This document shows, one piece after another, positions 9,332 through 19,107 of a DNA stretch of 57,500 nt. The stretch comes from Symbiodinium natans (Eukaryota > Sar > Dinophyceae > Suessiales > Symbiodiniaceae): positions 142,501-200,000 of the forward strand of contig CAJNDS010002803.1 in the NCBI GenBank assembly GCA_905221605.1. Direction: 5' to 3'. The notes under the pieces were generated by a model. It had not been told where the DNA came from and made no database searches. It saw only the letters and a program-made list of their open reading frames with translations. Position numbers and translations under genes: made by a program. Each line of letters starts with the position of its first letter. Position 1 is the first letter of the stretch.

Positions 9332-12152
9332 GTAGGTTTTCGAACATCGTTTTTCATTTGTCTTTTCCCCTTAATCCCCAAATATAAACCTTACAAAGCC
9401 ATATATCACTTTCATGTGTTCCGGGCCCCCAAACCTACCCCAGGAGAGCTCGGAGATCTGGGAGGCCTGGGCACTTTGGTCGGTGCTTGGCCTCTTCGTC
9501 ACCGTGGTGGACGTTGAGTCCCGCCGCGACCCGGCGAACCGGGAGTTCGCGGTGCCCTTCCGGAATCTGAGCCTCCAGGTCCTAGGACAAGGGGGAGCCC
9601 TTAAAAGGGAACACCCTGTCTTAACCCTCTTCTGGCTCTCTTGAAGAGGGTCTATTATCCCCAAGGGTCCCCCTAAGGCCCTAAGCCTATCCCGTATCAG
9701 GGGGTGCGCACGTGGGTGTGCATGATCATCATCATCACTGCAACCCGGCTGGTCATGACCGGGGTCTTGCAGTCGCGGGCTCCGACGATGTGCTTCTGGG
9801 CTTCGAAGACCTGCACCTCCTGCAACGAGCTCCTGGGTAGCCCAGGTGGTACCCTTTATGTTTTTTGGCTCTGGGTTCCCTTGTAAAAGTACCCCACCAA
9901 GAAAAGGGTGCCCTCTATTTTATTGTGGTTGCTGGGCTACCAAGGCTCTACGAGAACAACATCCACCTGGCTGCAGCTGCGGTCAACTTCATTCTTTGCT
10001 CCTTTGCGCTGGCCTTCGTCTTCACCTTTGAGCACAGCTTTGATGAGTACCTGAGCAGGATCGGGCCTTTCTGGAAGTTTTGGGGAGTGAAGGGCGTGGT
10101 GTCGGTCACATACTTTCAGTGGCTGGTGTTGAGTTACGGGCCTCTCAACTTGGATGACAAGCGCATCTACGAGCTGCATTGCCTCCTCTGCACACTGGAG
10201 ATGCCCATTCTCGCGGTCATTCACGCGAGTTGCGCGTATCCCTATGGCAAGCCGTGGCTGGACTACCTGCTGCAACTGCAGCAGCAGGACATGAGCGAGT
10301 CGGGGGGCCAGGAAGCCACTCCAGCCCGGAACGCGCACTTCCGCCTGACTCGCCTGACCCAGTTCAATGTGGACTTCACCATCTCAACGCGAAGTTGTGG
10401 GCCGGAGTCGTGGATCTTGCTACTAGGTAGGAACTATTGGGATGTTTTTTTCATTTTCCCTCATTGCGTTTAAGAGGATCATATTCAGGAATCTTCTTCT
10501 GAGGGCTTGAAGAGCCATCCTAGGCTCTTCTACGTCCTGTTCTGGAGTCTGGGCTGCCTTGCAAGCCACCGGTTCGTGGTGTTCGTGCTGCCCATCTCGC
10601 ACGAGGTCCAGGGCCCACAGCCACCGGTCTACTACGCCACATGCAACACTGAAGGGGACATCGCGCACTTCCTTGCGGGTCGATCCCCAGAACTGCACTT
10701 TCAGGTCCGGAATGACACGGTAGAGAGGCACCGGCTGCCGGGCGTCGCCGGAGCCTGGCTGCCTTTGTGCGGCAAGGCCGCCCTGGACTGTGAGCCTGGC
10801 TTTCATGGCGTCCCCTCGCTGCGCTGCTCGCCCAGCGGCCGGTACGAGCCCACCGGCCTTTGCAAACCCATCCGCTGCGGCCAGCCCCACGAGGAAGCCG
10901 GGCACGCCAGGCTGGGTTTAGGGTTTAGGGTTTAGGGTTTAGGGTTTAGGGTTTAGGGTTTAGGGTTTAGGGTTTAGGGTTTAGGGTTTAGGGTTTAGGG
11001 TTTAGGGTTTAGGGTTGTGTCTGACTCTCTCTGTGCCCCTCTCTGAATCTCTGTCGGTGTCTCGGTCTTTGTTCTCTGGCCATGTCTCCGTCTGGGCCTC
11101 TGCCTTTGCCTCTGTCTGTGTCCGTACCTGTGTGTCTGGCAGTTTGTCTGTTCGTCTTGGTTTTTTTTTGTTTGTTTGTTTCTCTCTCGCTCTCTCTCTG
11201 TTTCCCTCTCTCTGTGTATTTCGAGGCAGGTTTAAACTTTAAAGTGCTCTGCAAACCGCACCTGTCAGCCTCCGGTTGGAGCAGTGAAACGCTTGGCATG
11301 TTGAGTAGAAGCCTTGCTCGAGTAGTAGCACGGTAGCACGTAGTGAAAGCCTGCTGAGACGCTGAGCAAAGAAGCACGGCTTTTTCTGCCAGGATACATA
11401 GGTCCGACTTGGTCATCCGCGAGTGGACAAGTGACATGGTGATTTCCTACGAGTGCATTCGGGGCTTCGTGGGCAAGATGCGGGCAAAGTGCGGTCGGGA
11501 TGGTCGCTGGACGTTTACGGGTCAGTGCAAAGAGGTTCTTTGCCCTGATCCGCCGCTTGTCCCGCGCGCGAAGCCGTTGCTGGAGCCGAGCGAGCTTGAG
11601 AACCGCACTTGGCAGGCTGGGATGTCGTTGCGATATCAGTGCGTCGATCCATTTATTGGCATCATTACGGCCAGCTGTGAGGACGATGGGAACTTCGTCT
11701 TGCATGGAAGATGCTTGGCATTCTGCAAGACACCCCCTCCCGTGGACAATGCCATCGCAACCTACAACAATTCTGTTGCACGCCGAGGATGGTCCGAGGG
11801 CATGCGGGTGAAGTACGAATGCCTGTCTGGCTGGGGTGGCACAGTCTTTGCAACCTGCCGGGAGGATGGTCAGTATAGCATCGAGGGCAGTTGCAAGGTG
11901 CAGTGTTCTGACCTGCAAGCCACCTTGCGCACTACCTACGGGCCCGCCTGGACTGACATCATCTCGGTCAATCGTTCCCATTCGCTGGACCTCACAGGTA
12001 CGGGCGAGGCCGACGTTGTTGCTCTGGCGTGCGCCCCAGGTTTATTTGGCATGCCCTTTGCCGCTTGCCAAGAAGGTAGCTGGCAGGCGGATCTGCTGTA
12101 CCAAAGGACCCCCACTGCATCGGCTTTGCCACGTTCATCAATCCCCCCCACT

Positions 12153-12199
<47 letters not shown>

Positions 12200-13318
12200 C
12201 GCACCAAGCTCACCTCATCTGACCATGCGCGAGCCCCTAGACCCCCAAGACCATCCTGGAATCAAGATTAAGATCGCAGCAAAATCGAAAGCAAACCTCA
12301 ACGCCCTGGAAGGTTCTGGGCTCCCCCTGCCGCGCCTTTCCCACATCGAAGGGCTGCGGCTGCAAACGCCAATGGACGCTTCGGACATGATTGGTGTTTG
12401 GGGACTCGGAAATGGGTGCCCTTGAGGGTTGTGGTTCTGCCATGTCTGTTTTGGGCCTTGAACGGACAGTTAGGAGACTTCAGGGTTCTAGGCTAAGGCG
12501 CTTCGCCGTTCGCGCCCCCCCCCCCCCCCCCCGGGACAGAGCGAGGATTCGAATCCTAGAGTCCGACAAATCAGCAAGGTGACAAACTTCGGACACCAGG
12601 CAGATGAAACTTCAAACAAAGTTGTGCCCTTCAACTAAGCCCTAAACCCTAAACCCTAAACCCTAAACCCTAAACCCCAAACCCCAAACCCTAAACCCTA
12701 AACCCTAAACCCCAAACCCCAAACCCCAAACCCTAAACCCTAAACCCTAAACCCTACCCCCTAATTCGAGGAAGTTCTGCAGCGACCTCCTGCAGAGCAC
12801 CTGCATTCGCTGGCATGGCTGCCGTGGGTCCAGTGCAGAGAGGCAAGGCTGGAAGGAACGGCCCTGCCCCGTTCGAATTCTTTGGGGTCCCTTTCTTTAG
12901 GGTTTAGGGTTTTAGGGCTTAGGGTTTAGGGTTTAGGGTTTGGACCGCCTCAAAATAGGGAGTTCCTGTACCTGCGGACTAAGACCAGGATGCTGTTGAG
13001 TCCTGCAGGTATGGGTGGTGTGAGGTGGATGACAAGCTGCCCTGCGGCTCGGGCAGCGCTCCTCGTTGGGACTACTGCGTGGGTCAAGGGCCGCAAGACG
13101 ATCCCGAGGTTCCCCTGGAAAGCGAGATGGGCTCTGTGGTGCTGCGTTATGGGCTCTTCGTGGCCGTGGGCATGCTTTCGGTGGTCGCCCTGCTCTTCCT
13201 GCGTCAGTTTCTGCCTGTCCACCGCCTGGAGCGCCCCGAGGCGCAGCCGGCTTTGCCCGAGCAGTCCTTTGAACTTCCAGCGGTCGCGCCAGCTGCACAG
13301 GCAGAAGCTTCGACATAG
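8744..13318 (+). CDS. TMEM184/OST-alpha-like multi-pass protein fused to five sushi domains
   Basis: Gene-level entry. Exons: 8744-9331, 9444-9578, 9701-about 9836, about 9945-10426, 10475-10910, 11393-about 12080 and 13009-13318. ATG 8744 has a good context (GGCCATGG) and follows a CCCTAAA array by 7 bases; the stop is TAG 13316-13318. Exons 1-4 give a multi-pass domain whose end (WKFWGVKGVVSVTYFQWLV, then LLCTLEMPILAVIHASCAYP) resembles the TMEM184/OST-alpha solute-transporter family (PF03619). Exons 5-6 give five sushi/CCP modules with the usual Cys...Tyr-x-Cys...Cys...Trp/Tyr...Cys pattern, and exon 7 a Cys-rich stretch, a membrane helix (YGLFVAVGMLSVVALLFL) and a short tail. Sushi modules normally bind ligands outside the cell, so a surface protein is inferred. 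Seen: one strand, one continuous series of open exons. Uncertain: the junctions of introns 3 and 6, and whether it is one transcript or two adjacent genes. Confidence 0.65.
9332..9443 (+). mobile_element. Family A introner forming intron 1 (112 bases)
   Basis: The intron is bounded by perfect 10-base inverted repeats GGGTAGGTTT (9330-9339) and AAACCTACCC (9431-9440), flanked by a direct CAGG at 9327-9330 and 9441-9444. The donor GT lies in the left arm and the acceptor CAG in the right duplicate. A related element forms an intron at 34602-34708; degenerate relatives are at 13646 and 30069. Confidence 0.75.
9444..9578 (+). CDS. TMEM184-like/sushi gene exon 2
   Basis: Forty-five codons between CCCCAG|GAG and CAG|GTCC. 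Includes a membrane helix WALWSVLGLFVTVVDVE followed by a charged loop. Phase 0 at both ends. Confidence 0.65.
9579..9700 (+). other. Intron 2 of the TMEM184-like gene
   Basis: CAG|GTCCTAGG to TATCAG|GGGG, 122 bases. The interior has weak complementarity (GGGGGAGCCCTTAAAAGG near the start, GGTCCCCCTAAGGCCC near the end), so it may be an old palindromic element. Confidence 0.55.
9701..9836 (+). CDS. TMEM184-like/sushi gene exon 3
   Basis: Starts after TATCAG with GVRTWVCMIIIITATRLV, a membrane helix, then a Cys-rich loop CFWASKTCTSCNELL. The frame is open through CTG 9833-9835. The donor GT is at 9837, inside the left arm GGTAGCCCAG of a palindromic intron. Confidence 0.6.
9836..9945 (+). mobile_element. 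Palindromic intron 3 with 10-base arms
   Basis: Left arm GGTAGCCCAG (9836-9845) and right arm CTGGGCTACC (9932-9941) are perfect inverse copies; GT at 9837 and AG at 9943-9944 sit at the edges. The element is not obviously related to family A beyond the GGTAG start. Confidence 0.6.
9945..10426 (+). CDS. TMEM184-like/sushi gene exon 4
   Basis: Carries the most family-like part: NNIHLAAAAVNFILCSFALA, then a membrane-associated segment and LHCLLCTLEMPILAVIHASC, which match the layout of the C-terminal half of TMEM184/OST-alpha proteins (conserved CxEMP-like box). The canonical GT-AG pair of intron 3 leaves this frame one base out, so the true junction is probably shifted or non-canonical. Ends CTA G|GTAGG. 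Confidence 0.65.
10427..10474 (+). other. 48-base intron 4
   Basis: GTAGGAAC to CGTTTAAG with a T-rich interior. It is the only acceptor nearby that keeps the downstream sequence open (G + AG GAT CAT ATT CAG). Confidence 0.5.
10475..10910 (+). CDS. TMEM184-like/sushi gene exon 5
   Basis: Joins exon 4 to read LLLEDHIQESSSEGLKSHPR, then a hydrophobic helix (LFYVLFWSLGCLASHRFVVF) and the first sushi-like module (CGKAALDCEPGFHGVP... GLC). It ends inside sushi module 2 at GCCAG|GCTGGG, a GC donor followed after 3 bases by a TTTAGGG array. Confidence 0.65.
10914..11017 (+). repeat. TTTAGGG array at a 5' splice site
   Basis: About 14 perfect units starting 3 bases after the GC donor at 10911. Confidence 0.9.
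11393..12080 (+). CDS. TMEM184-like/sushi gene exon 6 (sushi modules 2-5)
   Basis: AG|GATACATAGG restores the frame so that module 2 reads through the junction (AGHAR then IHRSDLVIREWTSDMVISYE). Modules 3 to 5 follow, each with CxxGxxG-like turns and ending EDDGNFVLHGRC, REDGQYSIEGSC and ACQEGSWQ. The end of the exon is not resolved: GT at 12076 and AG|GC at 12086/12087 are candidates, but neither gives the phase of the next exon, so a further small exon may exist. Confidence 0.6.
12155..12198. repeat. (CT)n microsatellite in intron 6
   Basis: About twenty CT units. Confidence 0.9.
12636..12943. repeat. C-rich and G-rich telomeric arrays in intron 6
   Basis: CCCTAAA/CCCCAAA mix at 12636-12768; TTTAGGG at 12896-12943. 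Confidence 0.85.
13009..13318 (+). CDS. TMEM184-like/sushi gene last exon, C-terminal membrane anchor
   Basis: Begins after CCTGCAG; reads YGWCEVDDKLPCGSGSAP with several cysteines, then a single hydrophobic helix near VLRYGLFVAVGMLSVVALLF, a Pro/Glu/Ala-rich tail and TAG at 13316. The anchor makes the sushi part extracytosolic if the topology is standard. Confidence 0.6.
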
Positions 13319-13645
13319 TAGGCATCGATGCAGAAATGCGCAAGGAGCTGATTGCATCATGGTTGCATCATGTGCAACATGTGGACGCTTGTCCGCAGGC
13401 CGTCTGACCTGCCAGACCTTTGTTAACGTCCAGGCTGCAGCAATGTCCTGCAGACTCTTAGGCTTCGATTGCTTCTCGCTTGTTTGGAAAATGGATTTCA
13501 GCCATGTTTCCTGTCCAAGTTAAAGCCCTAGACAGTCAGCTGAGTATCTAAGCACATCTACGCATCTACGGACCCACCGGCTATACCATGCTTAGCTTAG
13601 CCATGCAGAGTTTGTTGCCTAAGTACTGTCCAGGCTACCACACAG

Positions 13646-13765
13646 CTAGGTTTGGGCAGAGCTGTTAGTTTCTATTTCCCTTAATCCCCCATATATTCCT
13701 TCATTTTTTAAGAAGCAAAAATTCAATTTTTACAGTGCCCCCAAGCCTACCCGGGCCTGCCCCAG
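13646..13765 (+). mobile_element. Family A relative downstream of the sushi gene
   Basis: CTAGGTTTGGGC at the start, TTTCCCTTAATCCCCCATATA in the interior, and CCCCCAAGCCTACCCGGGCC with CTGCCCCAG at the end follow the family A layout. No flanking exon is recognised, so it may be an intron of an unseen gene or an intergenic copy. Confidence 0.5.
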
Positions 13766-13847
13766 ATTTAGGGCTCATACAGCCGGAGGCCCAGGTTGAA
13801 TAGGCCGAGTCCGCTTCCTTCTCCAAGCCCTTTCAGGGAGCAATGCG

Positions 13848-14110
13848 AACCCTAAACCCTAAACCCTAAACCCTAAACCCTAAACCCTAAACCCTAAACA
13901 TCCTGAATCCGAATCTTTGCTAGAAGCCCCCGCCTCTGAGCTGACCTGCTCTACAGCCGAGACAGGTCCTCGACGACTCGTGCACTCGGCTCAAGGCAGG
14001 CTTCATGGATCCTGGTGGGATTAGGGTTTAGGGTTTAGGGTTTAGGGTTTAGGGTTTAGGGTTTAGGGTTTAGGGTTTAGGCTTAGGGTTTAGGGTTTCG
14101 GGTTTGGGCT
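13848..14110. repeat. Telomeric arrays around candidate exon 13957-13995
   Basis: CCCTAAA x7 at 13848-13898; TTTAGGG x9 and variants at 14021-14110. Confidence 0.9.
13957..13995 (+). CDS. Candidate micro-exon (PRQVLDDSCTRLK)
   Basis: Thirteen codons between CTACAG| and AAG|GC, phase 0, with a C-rich telomeric array upstream (ends 13898) and a G-rich array downstream (starts 14021). No family recognised. Confidence 0.35.
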
Positions 14111-14197
14111 TATGTGGAATGTCATGGGTTTAGGGATGTGCAGGGACTGACATGCAGGGTCTGGGTGGAATTGCAGGCGGGACTGGGGCCAAACCCC

Positions 14198-14322
14198 AAT
14201 CCCCTAAACCCTAAAACCCTAACACCCTAAACCCTAAACCCTAAAACCCTAAAACCCTAAAACCATAAAACCCTAAAACCCTAAAAACCCTAAACCCTAA
14301 AACCCTAGCACCCTAACACCCC
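14198..14322 (-). repeat. CCCTAAAA-type array
   Basis: Eight-base CCCTAAAA and related units dominate. Confidence 0.8.
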
Positions 14323-14411
14323 AACCCATGCTGAGGGTCCGGCGACTTCAGACTCGTGGCCTCCAGGGCTTCATAGAGCTTCCTGTTGCAGGGCTTTCAT
14401 GTTTTCAAGTT

Positions 14412-14570
14412 GGGATGTTCCCCCCCTTATGCTAGCAGTCCGTACTAGGGATTCTGGTACCCCTCCCAATGTCATTAAGGGCTGCTAGTACAAGGTGTAG
14501 GGACAAAATCACCCCTCCCCCCTACTATCATCCATGATTCAGGGCTGTTAGTATAAGAGGGAAGATGAAT
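14412..14570. mobile_element. Family C palindromic element
   Basis: Arms GGGATGTTCCCCCCCTTATG and AGTATAAGAGGGAAGATG with an internal extra copy of the CTAGTACAAGG motif; a nested or rearranged copy. Confidence 0.55.
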
Positions 14571-14632
14571 CGAAGGGCTCTTAGTATAGGGTCCCAAGTT
14601 AGCAGGGTGGTTTCTTCGCAGGGAGCCTGTAG

Positions 14633-14734
14633 GCCAAGTCCATTTTTGGCAAGTACGGTGTGGACTTGAGCATCGTGTGCAGGGAGTTCACGTTTGAGCA
14701 CCCAAAGCCTTACGACTTCACACCCCTACAGAAG
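14633..14734 (+). CDS. Candidate exon (AKSIFGKYGVDLSIVCREFT)
   Basis: Thirty-four codons after CCTGTAG|, continuing FEHPKPYDFTPLQK; a CCCTAAA array begins 6 bases later. Codon content looks coding; the donor is not resolved and no family is recognised. Confidence 0.4.
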
Positions 14735-14739
14735 ACCCC

Positions 14740-15112
14740 CTAAACCCTAAACCCTAAACCCTAAACCCTAAAGCTCGCCGCCCTGCTGGCACCTTTAAGC
14801 GGTGGAGGCCGGACTCTGCGAGGTGCAAAATGCGGCCACGCGCAGAGTGGAGCTCCCAGCTTGGGGGGTCGAACTGTGAGCGACCGGGTTTAGGGTTTAG
14901 GGTTTAGGGTTTAGGGTTTAGGGTTTAGGGTTTAGGGTTTAGGGTTTAGGGAGGATTAGGCAAGTTTAGGGTTTAGGGGAAGGGTAAGTTCCGCCGGGAC
15001 TGCTTAACACTATTTTCCGACAGGATTTCTACTTTATGCAAGAGAAGCTCCCGACTGCCCCTCTGTAGCAAAGGGTTTAGGGTTTAGGGTTTGGGGTTTT
15101 GGGTTTTGGGTT
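14740..15112. repeat. Telomeric arrays C then G
   Basis: CCCTAAA 14740-14773; TTTAGGG 14887-14978 and 15071-15112. The 113 bases between may hold a small exon (VQNAATRRVELPAW after CGAG|G at 14823). Confidence 0.8.
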
Positions 15113-15398
15113 TATGTCCAGGTCCCTTCGCCCTTTTTCGGGGGTCTTCCTGTTGAAGATTTCGGGCTTGAGGCTTGCAGATGTTTCGCCTTATGCCTTG
15201 TTCATGCTGCTATATCTACCTCTGACAGCGCACCACTCAAAAAAGGCACACGTTTGAAGTCCTGGAACTCAGAATTCACAAGCCCCATGTCTCAGTCTGC
15301 TTCCTTGCAAGGTTACGTGGGTTCTCCGCAAAGCTTCGGAGAAACTCCGGCCTCCACTACTGGCCTGGAGCCACGGAATTCAGAGAATTTATTTATTT

Positions 15399-15429
<31 letters not shown>

Positions 15430-15651
15430 GGGTGGTCAGAGGTGAGACGGCAATGAAAAGTTTTGGGGGCAGGGCCAGGATACTTAGGTTTGTAGGGACT
15501 ATGTAAGGTACAGATTATAGGGGTTATAGAGGGGAAGAAGATTAAGGGTTTTTTGTAGGAGTCTCTCCTTATGCCCCTTAAATGGTGGGTGCTGGAACGC
15601 TGCCCTAGTAACGGGGGTCTAGCCTAGGCGCAGGGTGAGATTGCCTAAATC

Positions 15652-15751
15652 GGGGTTTCCGAAATTAGGGTACCTTATTGGGGTCCTTATTTTAAGGGAA
15701 CGCTACGATTTGGGGGTTTATATTGAGGGTCCCTTATTGTCGTAAACCCGC
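15652..15751. mobile_element. Family D element
   Basis: GGGGTTTCCGAAATTAGGGT, ACCTTATTGGGGTCCTTATT, then TTATTGTCGTAAACCCGC; a near-consensus copy. Confidence 0.65.
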
Positions 15752-16025
15752 CAAATTAGCTTATTGAGAACAAGCAACCATCACCACCACATGCATTTCC
15801 CTTAGTCGGTGTTTTAGCGTTTAGGTACAGTTTGAGCCGCACCGAGAGGAGAGTATCAGTCTGAGCCGCCGAAGATGTCAGAGCCATAGTCTGCCGGAGA
15901 TTTTGAGTGGATGAGGTGTGCTCAGCAGAAAAAGTTGTCAGGACGATGTGAAGATCCAGCCCCATGTCAGCTGGTCGACGCGCTCAGTTCCTTGCGTCCT
16001 TCATGGGCGTTAATTGTCTGCTGCT

Positions 16026-16192
16026 GGTGTTGGTGGTGGTGGTGGTGTTGGTGTTGGTGTTGGTGTTGGTGTTGGTGTTGGTGGTGGTGGTGGTGGTGGT
16101 GGTGGTGGCGGCGGTGGTGGTGGTGGTGGTGTTGGTGTTGGTGCTGGTGCTGGTGCTGGTGTTGGTGTTGGTGTTGGTGTTCTTCCTGTTAT
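16026..16192. repeat. GGT/GTT trinucleotide repeat
   Basis: Mixed GTTGGT and GGT units, giving spurious long ORFs. Confidence 0.9.
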
Positions 16193-16340
16193 TCTTCTTG
16201 TTATTCTTGTTTTTGTTCTTCATCTTGTTACTGTTCTTGATGTTGTTACCGTTCTTCCTGTTCCTCTTGTGGCTCCTGTCATAAGCGTCGTTGTGCTTGC
16301 AGTGGAAGTCGGCCTCAGAGCGAGTGAAGTTCGCACACCG

Positions 16341-16499
16341 GGGTGTCCCCCCTTAGGCTAGCAGTCCTTAATAGGGATTCTAGTACCCCCCCCCCCCCCC
16401 CCTACTATAATCCTTATTAAGGAGCTGGTAGTATAAGGCGCCCCCCCCCCCCCCTATAATCCTTATGAAGGAGCTGGTAGTATAAGGGGGCGCATCCCA
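16341..16499. mobile_element. Family C palindromic element
   Basis: GGGTGTCCCCCCTTAGGCTA to GTATAAGGGGGCGCATCCC, with the inner half repeated twice, each with a C homopolymer at the turn. Confidence 0.6.
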
Positions 16500-17360
16500 A
16501 TTCGTACAGGTTCTCTCCCCTCTTTGACGCCGGCGGCTGCCACGGCCTGCAGCTAGAGTTGCAGGCTTGGAGCAGCCTCTACCAATTGCTGAAGAACCCC
16601 CCCCCCCCCCCCCCACCCCCCCAAAAAAAATGAAAAGTAGTCTTCCTTATGAAGGTAACAAAGGGGATTGCTGTAAACATTTTTCGGGAGTTCCCAAGCA
16701 AATAGTAGATCTTGGGAGAGAGTTCTTTGCAGCACTCCAGAGCACATTCCAAGGGGTGCCCTTGTGCTCGTTCGCATGGGCGTTCGTTTGTTTTCCGGGC
16801 GCGATGTGGGTTGCTTGTATGTTGCAGTTCCGATGGAGCTGTGCGGGTAGTGCCTTTTTGAAGATGTTGTGCAGCATATGTTGTTTGTGTTTCGGACTTG
16901 GTCTCTGGAAAGAGAGAATTGAAAGACAGAAGGCAAGGTAGAACAAACACTTTGAAGCCCTGACCCCAAACCTTCAACGAAAACCCAGAAGAGGAAGAAC
17001 ACATCAACAACAAATAGCAAGAACACCTGGCTCTGCACCACAAACGTCCAGAGATCCCCTTACTCCTATTGAGTAGCGAGTTGGTGCTACCAATCCTGTG
17101 AACACAATGTTGTACATCAGCTTCGGTTCAGATTGGAGCCCGCGCGTGCACCCCCAGCGGTGATCCTACGCGGTGTACAGCTAGAATGAGGATTCTGTGC
17201 CCTGACGTTGAGTCCGCACGTGAAGAAATCCAAGGATGTAAGAAGTTGAGCGGTGCCTCCATGAAGCATTTGCTGCTGGCAGATTTTCCGGGTGGCGGAT
17301 CCACCCCTGGAGGGCCAGGAGGCCAATTGGGTACAGCTTCGATGCAGTTTACGGCATGGG

Positions 17361-17442
17361 ATTTAACTTAGATGGAAGTTGATGGAAAGGAGGGCAGTGC
17401 TATTTAACTTAGATGGAAGTTGATGTTAAGGAGGGCAGTGCT
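17361..17442. repeat. Tandem duplication of 41 bases
   Basis: ATTTAACTTAGATGGAAGTT and GAGGGCAGTGCT occur twice with two mismatches; recent duplication. Confidence 0.8.
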
Positions 17443-17885
17443 CCCTACTTGCATGCTGCGCGGGTCACGTGGCGATTTATGAAGCGCGCATGTTCTGCGG
17501 GGCTTGCTTGTCTGATCTTATCTGCCATGTGCAGCAGTCTCCACCCTATTTGCAGTCGACAATGTTCTACCCAGGGTGCACACCCGGCATTCCAGGTGGG
17601 AGACTGTGCCGTGTACCTCTGGGCGACCAAGGGTTGCAATCTGGTATACAAGCTGGCAGTTGGAAGCAAGCGAGGTTCTTGGCGTGCGTGTTGCATGCCA
17701 TCACACATCGCTTGCGGAACGATTTGTTGACGTCAAGGTTCCGTCTTTTTTTCACACCGTTTCTTGCAAGATGGTTTTTTGCTTCCAAGGCTCTGTAGCT
17801 CGTAGCTGGTGTGCGAATGTTCCTGAAGACCTGAAGCAGCCAGCGCTGCATGCTCAGGATTCTGTCGCTGTGGAACTCAAGTGGG

Positions 17886-17961
17886 TATTTCCCCCCCAAA
17901 ATAGTAGAATCCTTCTCATAGGAACCCCCAAAAAGGGTACCCCTATGTTCGGAAACCCCCA
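17886..17961. mobile_element. Family D element, reverse orientation, short
   Basis: TAGTAGAATCCTTCTCATAG then AAAGGGTACCCCTATGTTCG and GAAACCCCCAA; the left terminus is reduced to a C run. Confidence 0.5.
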
Positions 17962-18006
17962 AGTCAGTCGCAATCACGCAACCGGGGTGGACATGGCCCA
18001 CACATT

Positions 18007-18276
18007 GGGATGTTCCCGCTTAGACTCACAGCTCCTGAAAGGGATAATAATGCGGGCTACTGTAATCAAAATTATCAGCCCCGTTTTCTGGATTCTAGTT
18101 GGGAGCTACTCTCATCCCTATGAAGGACTGTTAGTATAAGGGATCAGAATAGGGGCTACTTTTTTAAGACAGCTACTAAGAATATTCGATAAAGAATCTA
18201 ATTTTGCTGATTGTTGTTTTAATTTAACTTCCCTAGTCCCTTCTTAAGGACTTGTTAGCATAAGGGGGAACATCCC
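18007..18276. mobile_element. Family C palindromic element, composite
   Basis: GGGATGTTCCCGCTTAGACT to TAAGGGGGAACATCCCC with an internal GGACTGTTAGTATAAGGGAT, suggesting one copy inserted in or fused to another. Candidate exon 18296-18346 starts 20 bases after it. Confidence 0.6.
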
Positions 18277-18295
18277 CAGCCCAGACACACCTGAG

Positions 18296-18346
18296 GTCGC
18301 AGCTCCTCGAGAAGAAGTTCAACGGACGCGTGCCTTACGGCCGGAG
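18296..18346 (+). CDS. Candidate micro-exon
   Basis: Fifty-one bases between CTGAG| and GGAG|GC. Two frames are open: VAAPREEVQRTRALRPE (phase 0) and SQLLEKKFNGRVPYGR (shifted); the second looks more protein-like. A TTTAGGG array starts 39 bases downstream. Confidence 0.35.
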
Positions 18347-18384
18347 GCTTTGAGGGACTCCCAGCTCCTTCTTGTCATGTAGGG

Positions 18385-18826
18385 GTTTAGGGTTTAGGGT
18401 TTAAATTGCTAGTAGTATTCCCTTATGGTCCCTTTGTAATTCTACCATCATAGCCCCGAAACCCCACTCAAATTCTCAAGGCCCCAAAAGTAGGCAGCCT
18501 GGGCATAACAAGGCATGACCAGCGAGAGCTCATTCTTGTACTTCTGTTCAGCTTCAGGCACATCTCGCCTCTGCTTCTTCGCTGACCAGATCAACAAGGA
18601 GGAGGGCTTCCCAATCGCACGCGTAGAAGGCATAACATGGCACAGCTAGCGTTGCTGACTGGAGTTTCATGCCCGGGCCCCTCCCTGCACTTTCTGCCCA
18701 CTCTCTCACCCTCCTCCTGGCTGCAGGATGACACTCTGCGTGTGTCCTGCGAGGTGCTAGAGGTGCCTTCGGGTGTAGGGAGTCTAGGGTTTAGGGTTTA
18801 GGGTTTAGGGTTTAGGGTTTAGGGGT
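18385..18826 (+). repeat. Two short TTTAGGG arrays
   Basis: 18385-18404 and 18783-18826, each following a candidate micro-exon. Confidence 0.8.
18727..18762 (+). CDS. Candidate micro-exon (DDTLRVSCEVLE)
   Basis: Twelve codons between GCTGCAG| and GAG|GT. The DDTLRVSCEV pattern recalls the end of a MATH/TRAF domain, but this is too short to assign. A TTTAGGG array follows by 21 bases. Confidence 0.35.
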
Positions 18827-19107
18827 TGAGGGTCGTTGAGGGTTCGAAGGGCGGGCCAAGAATGATTGCAAAGGCGGTGCAGGCAAGGCTCAGGGGCCTG
18901 AGGGTCAATCAGGGTCCAGGGTTTACACAGGGTTCTCGTTATTTTTTTTTAGAAATCTCTATGCGGTCACCATGAGATCGTCTGCTTCAAGTGAGGCATT
19001 CTTGCTAATCACCTGCACTTGCGACCTGCTGCCACAACATGTTGGGAGAAACGCTGTTCTCTTTTCACCGCCCCCCTCCCCCAGAGTCATCTTGGAGCCG
19101 AAAAAAC

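Larger units (their letters stand above)
15113..18006. other. Repeat-rich stretch without a recognised gene
   Basis: Contains T/G homopolymers, one family D and one family C element, the GGT repeat, the 41-base duplication and a short reverse family D copy. Open frames are overlapping and without family features. Confidence 0.45.

Noticed and set aside
9937-10338. 133-codon minus-strand frame
   Set aside because: Shadow of exon 4 of the TMEM184-like gene.
12545-12570. tRNA-like T-arm (GGATTCGAATCC)
   Set aside because: It is a simple palindrome; no acceptor stem, D-arm or anticodon arm fits on either strand.
15911-16361. Long frames of Val/Leu, Cys/Trp or Gly repeats
   Set aside because: They are translations of the GGT/GTT microsatellite in several frames.
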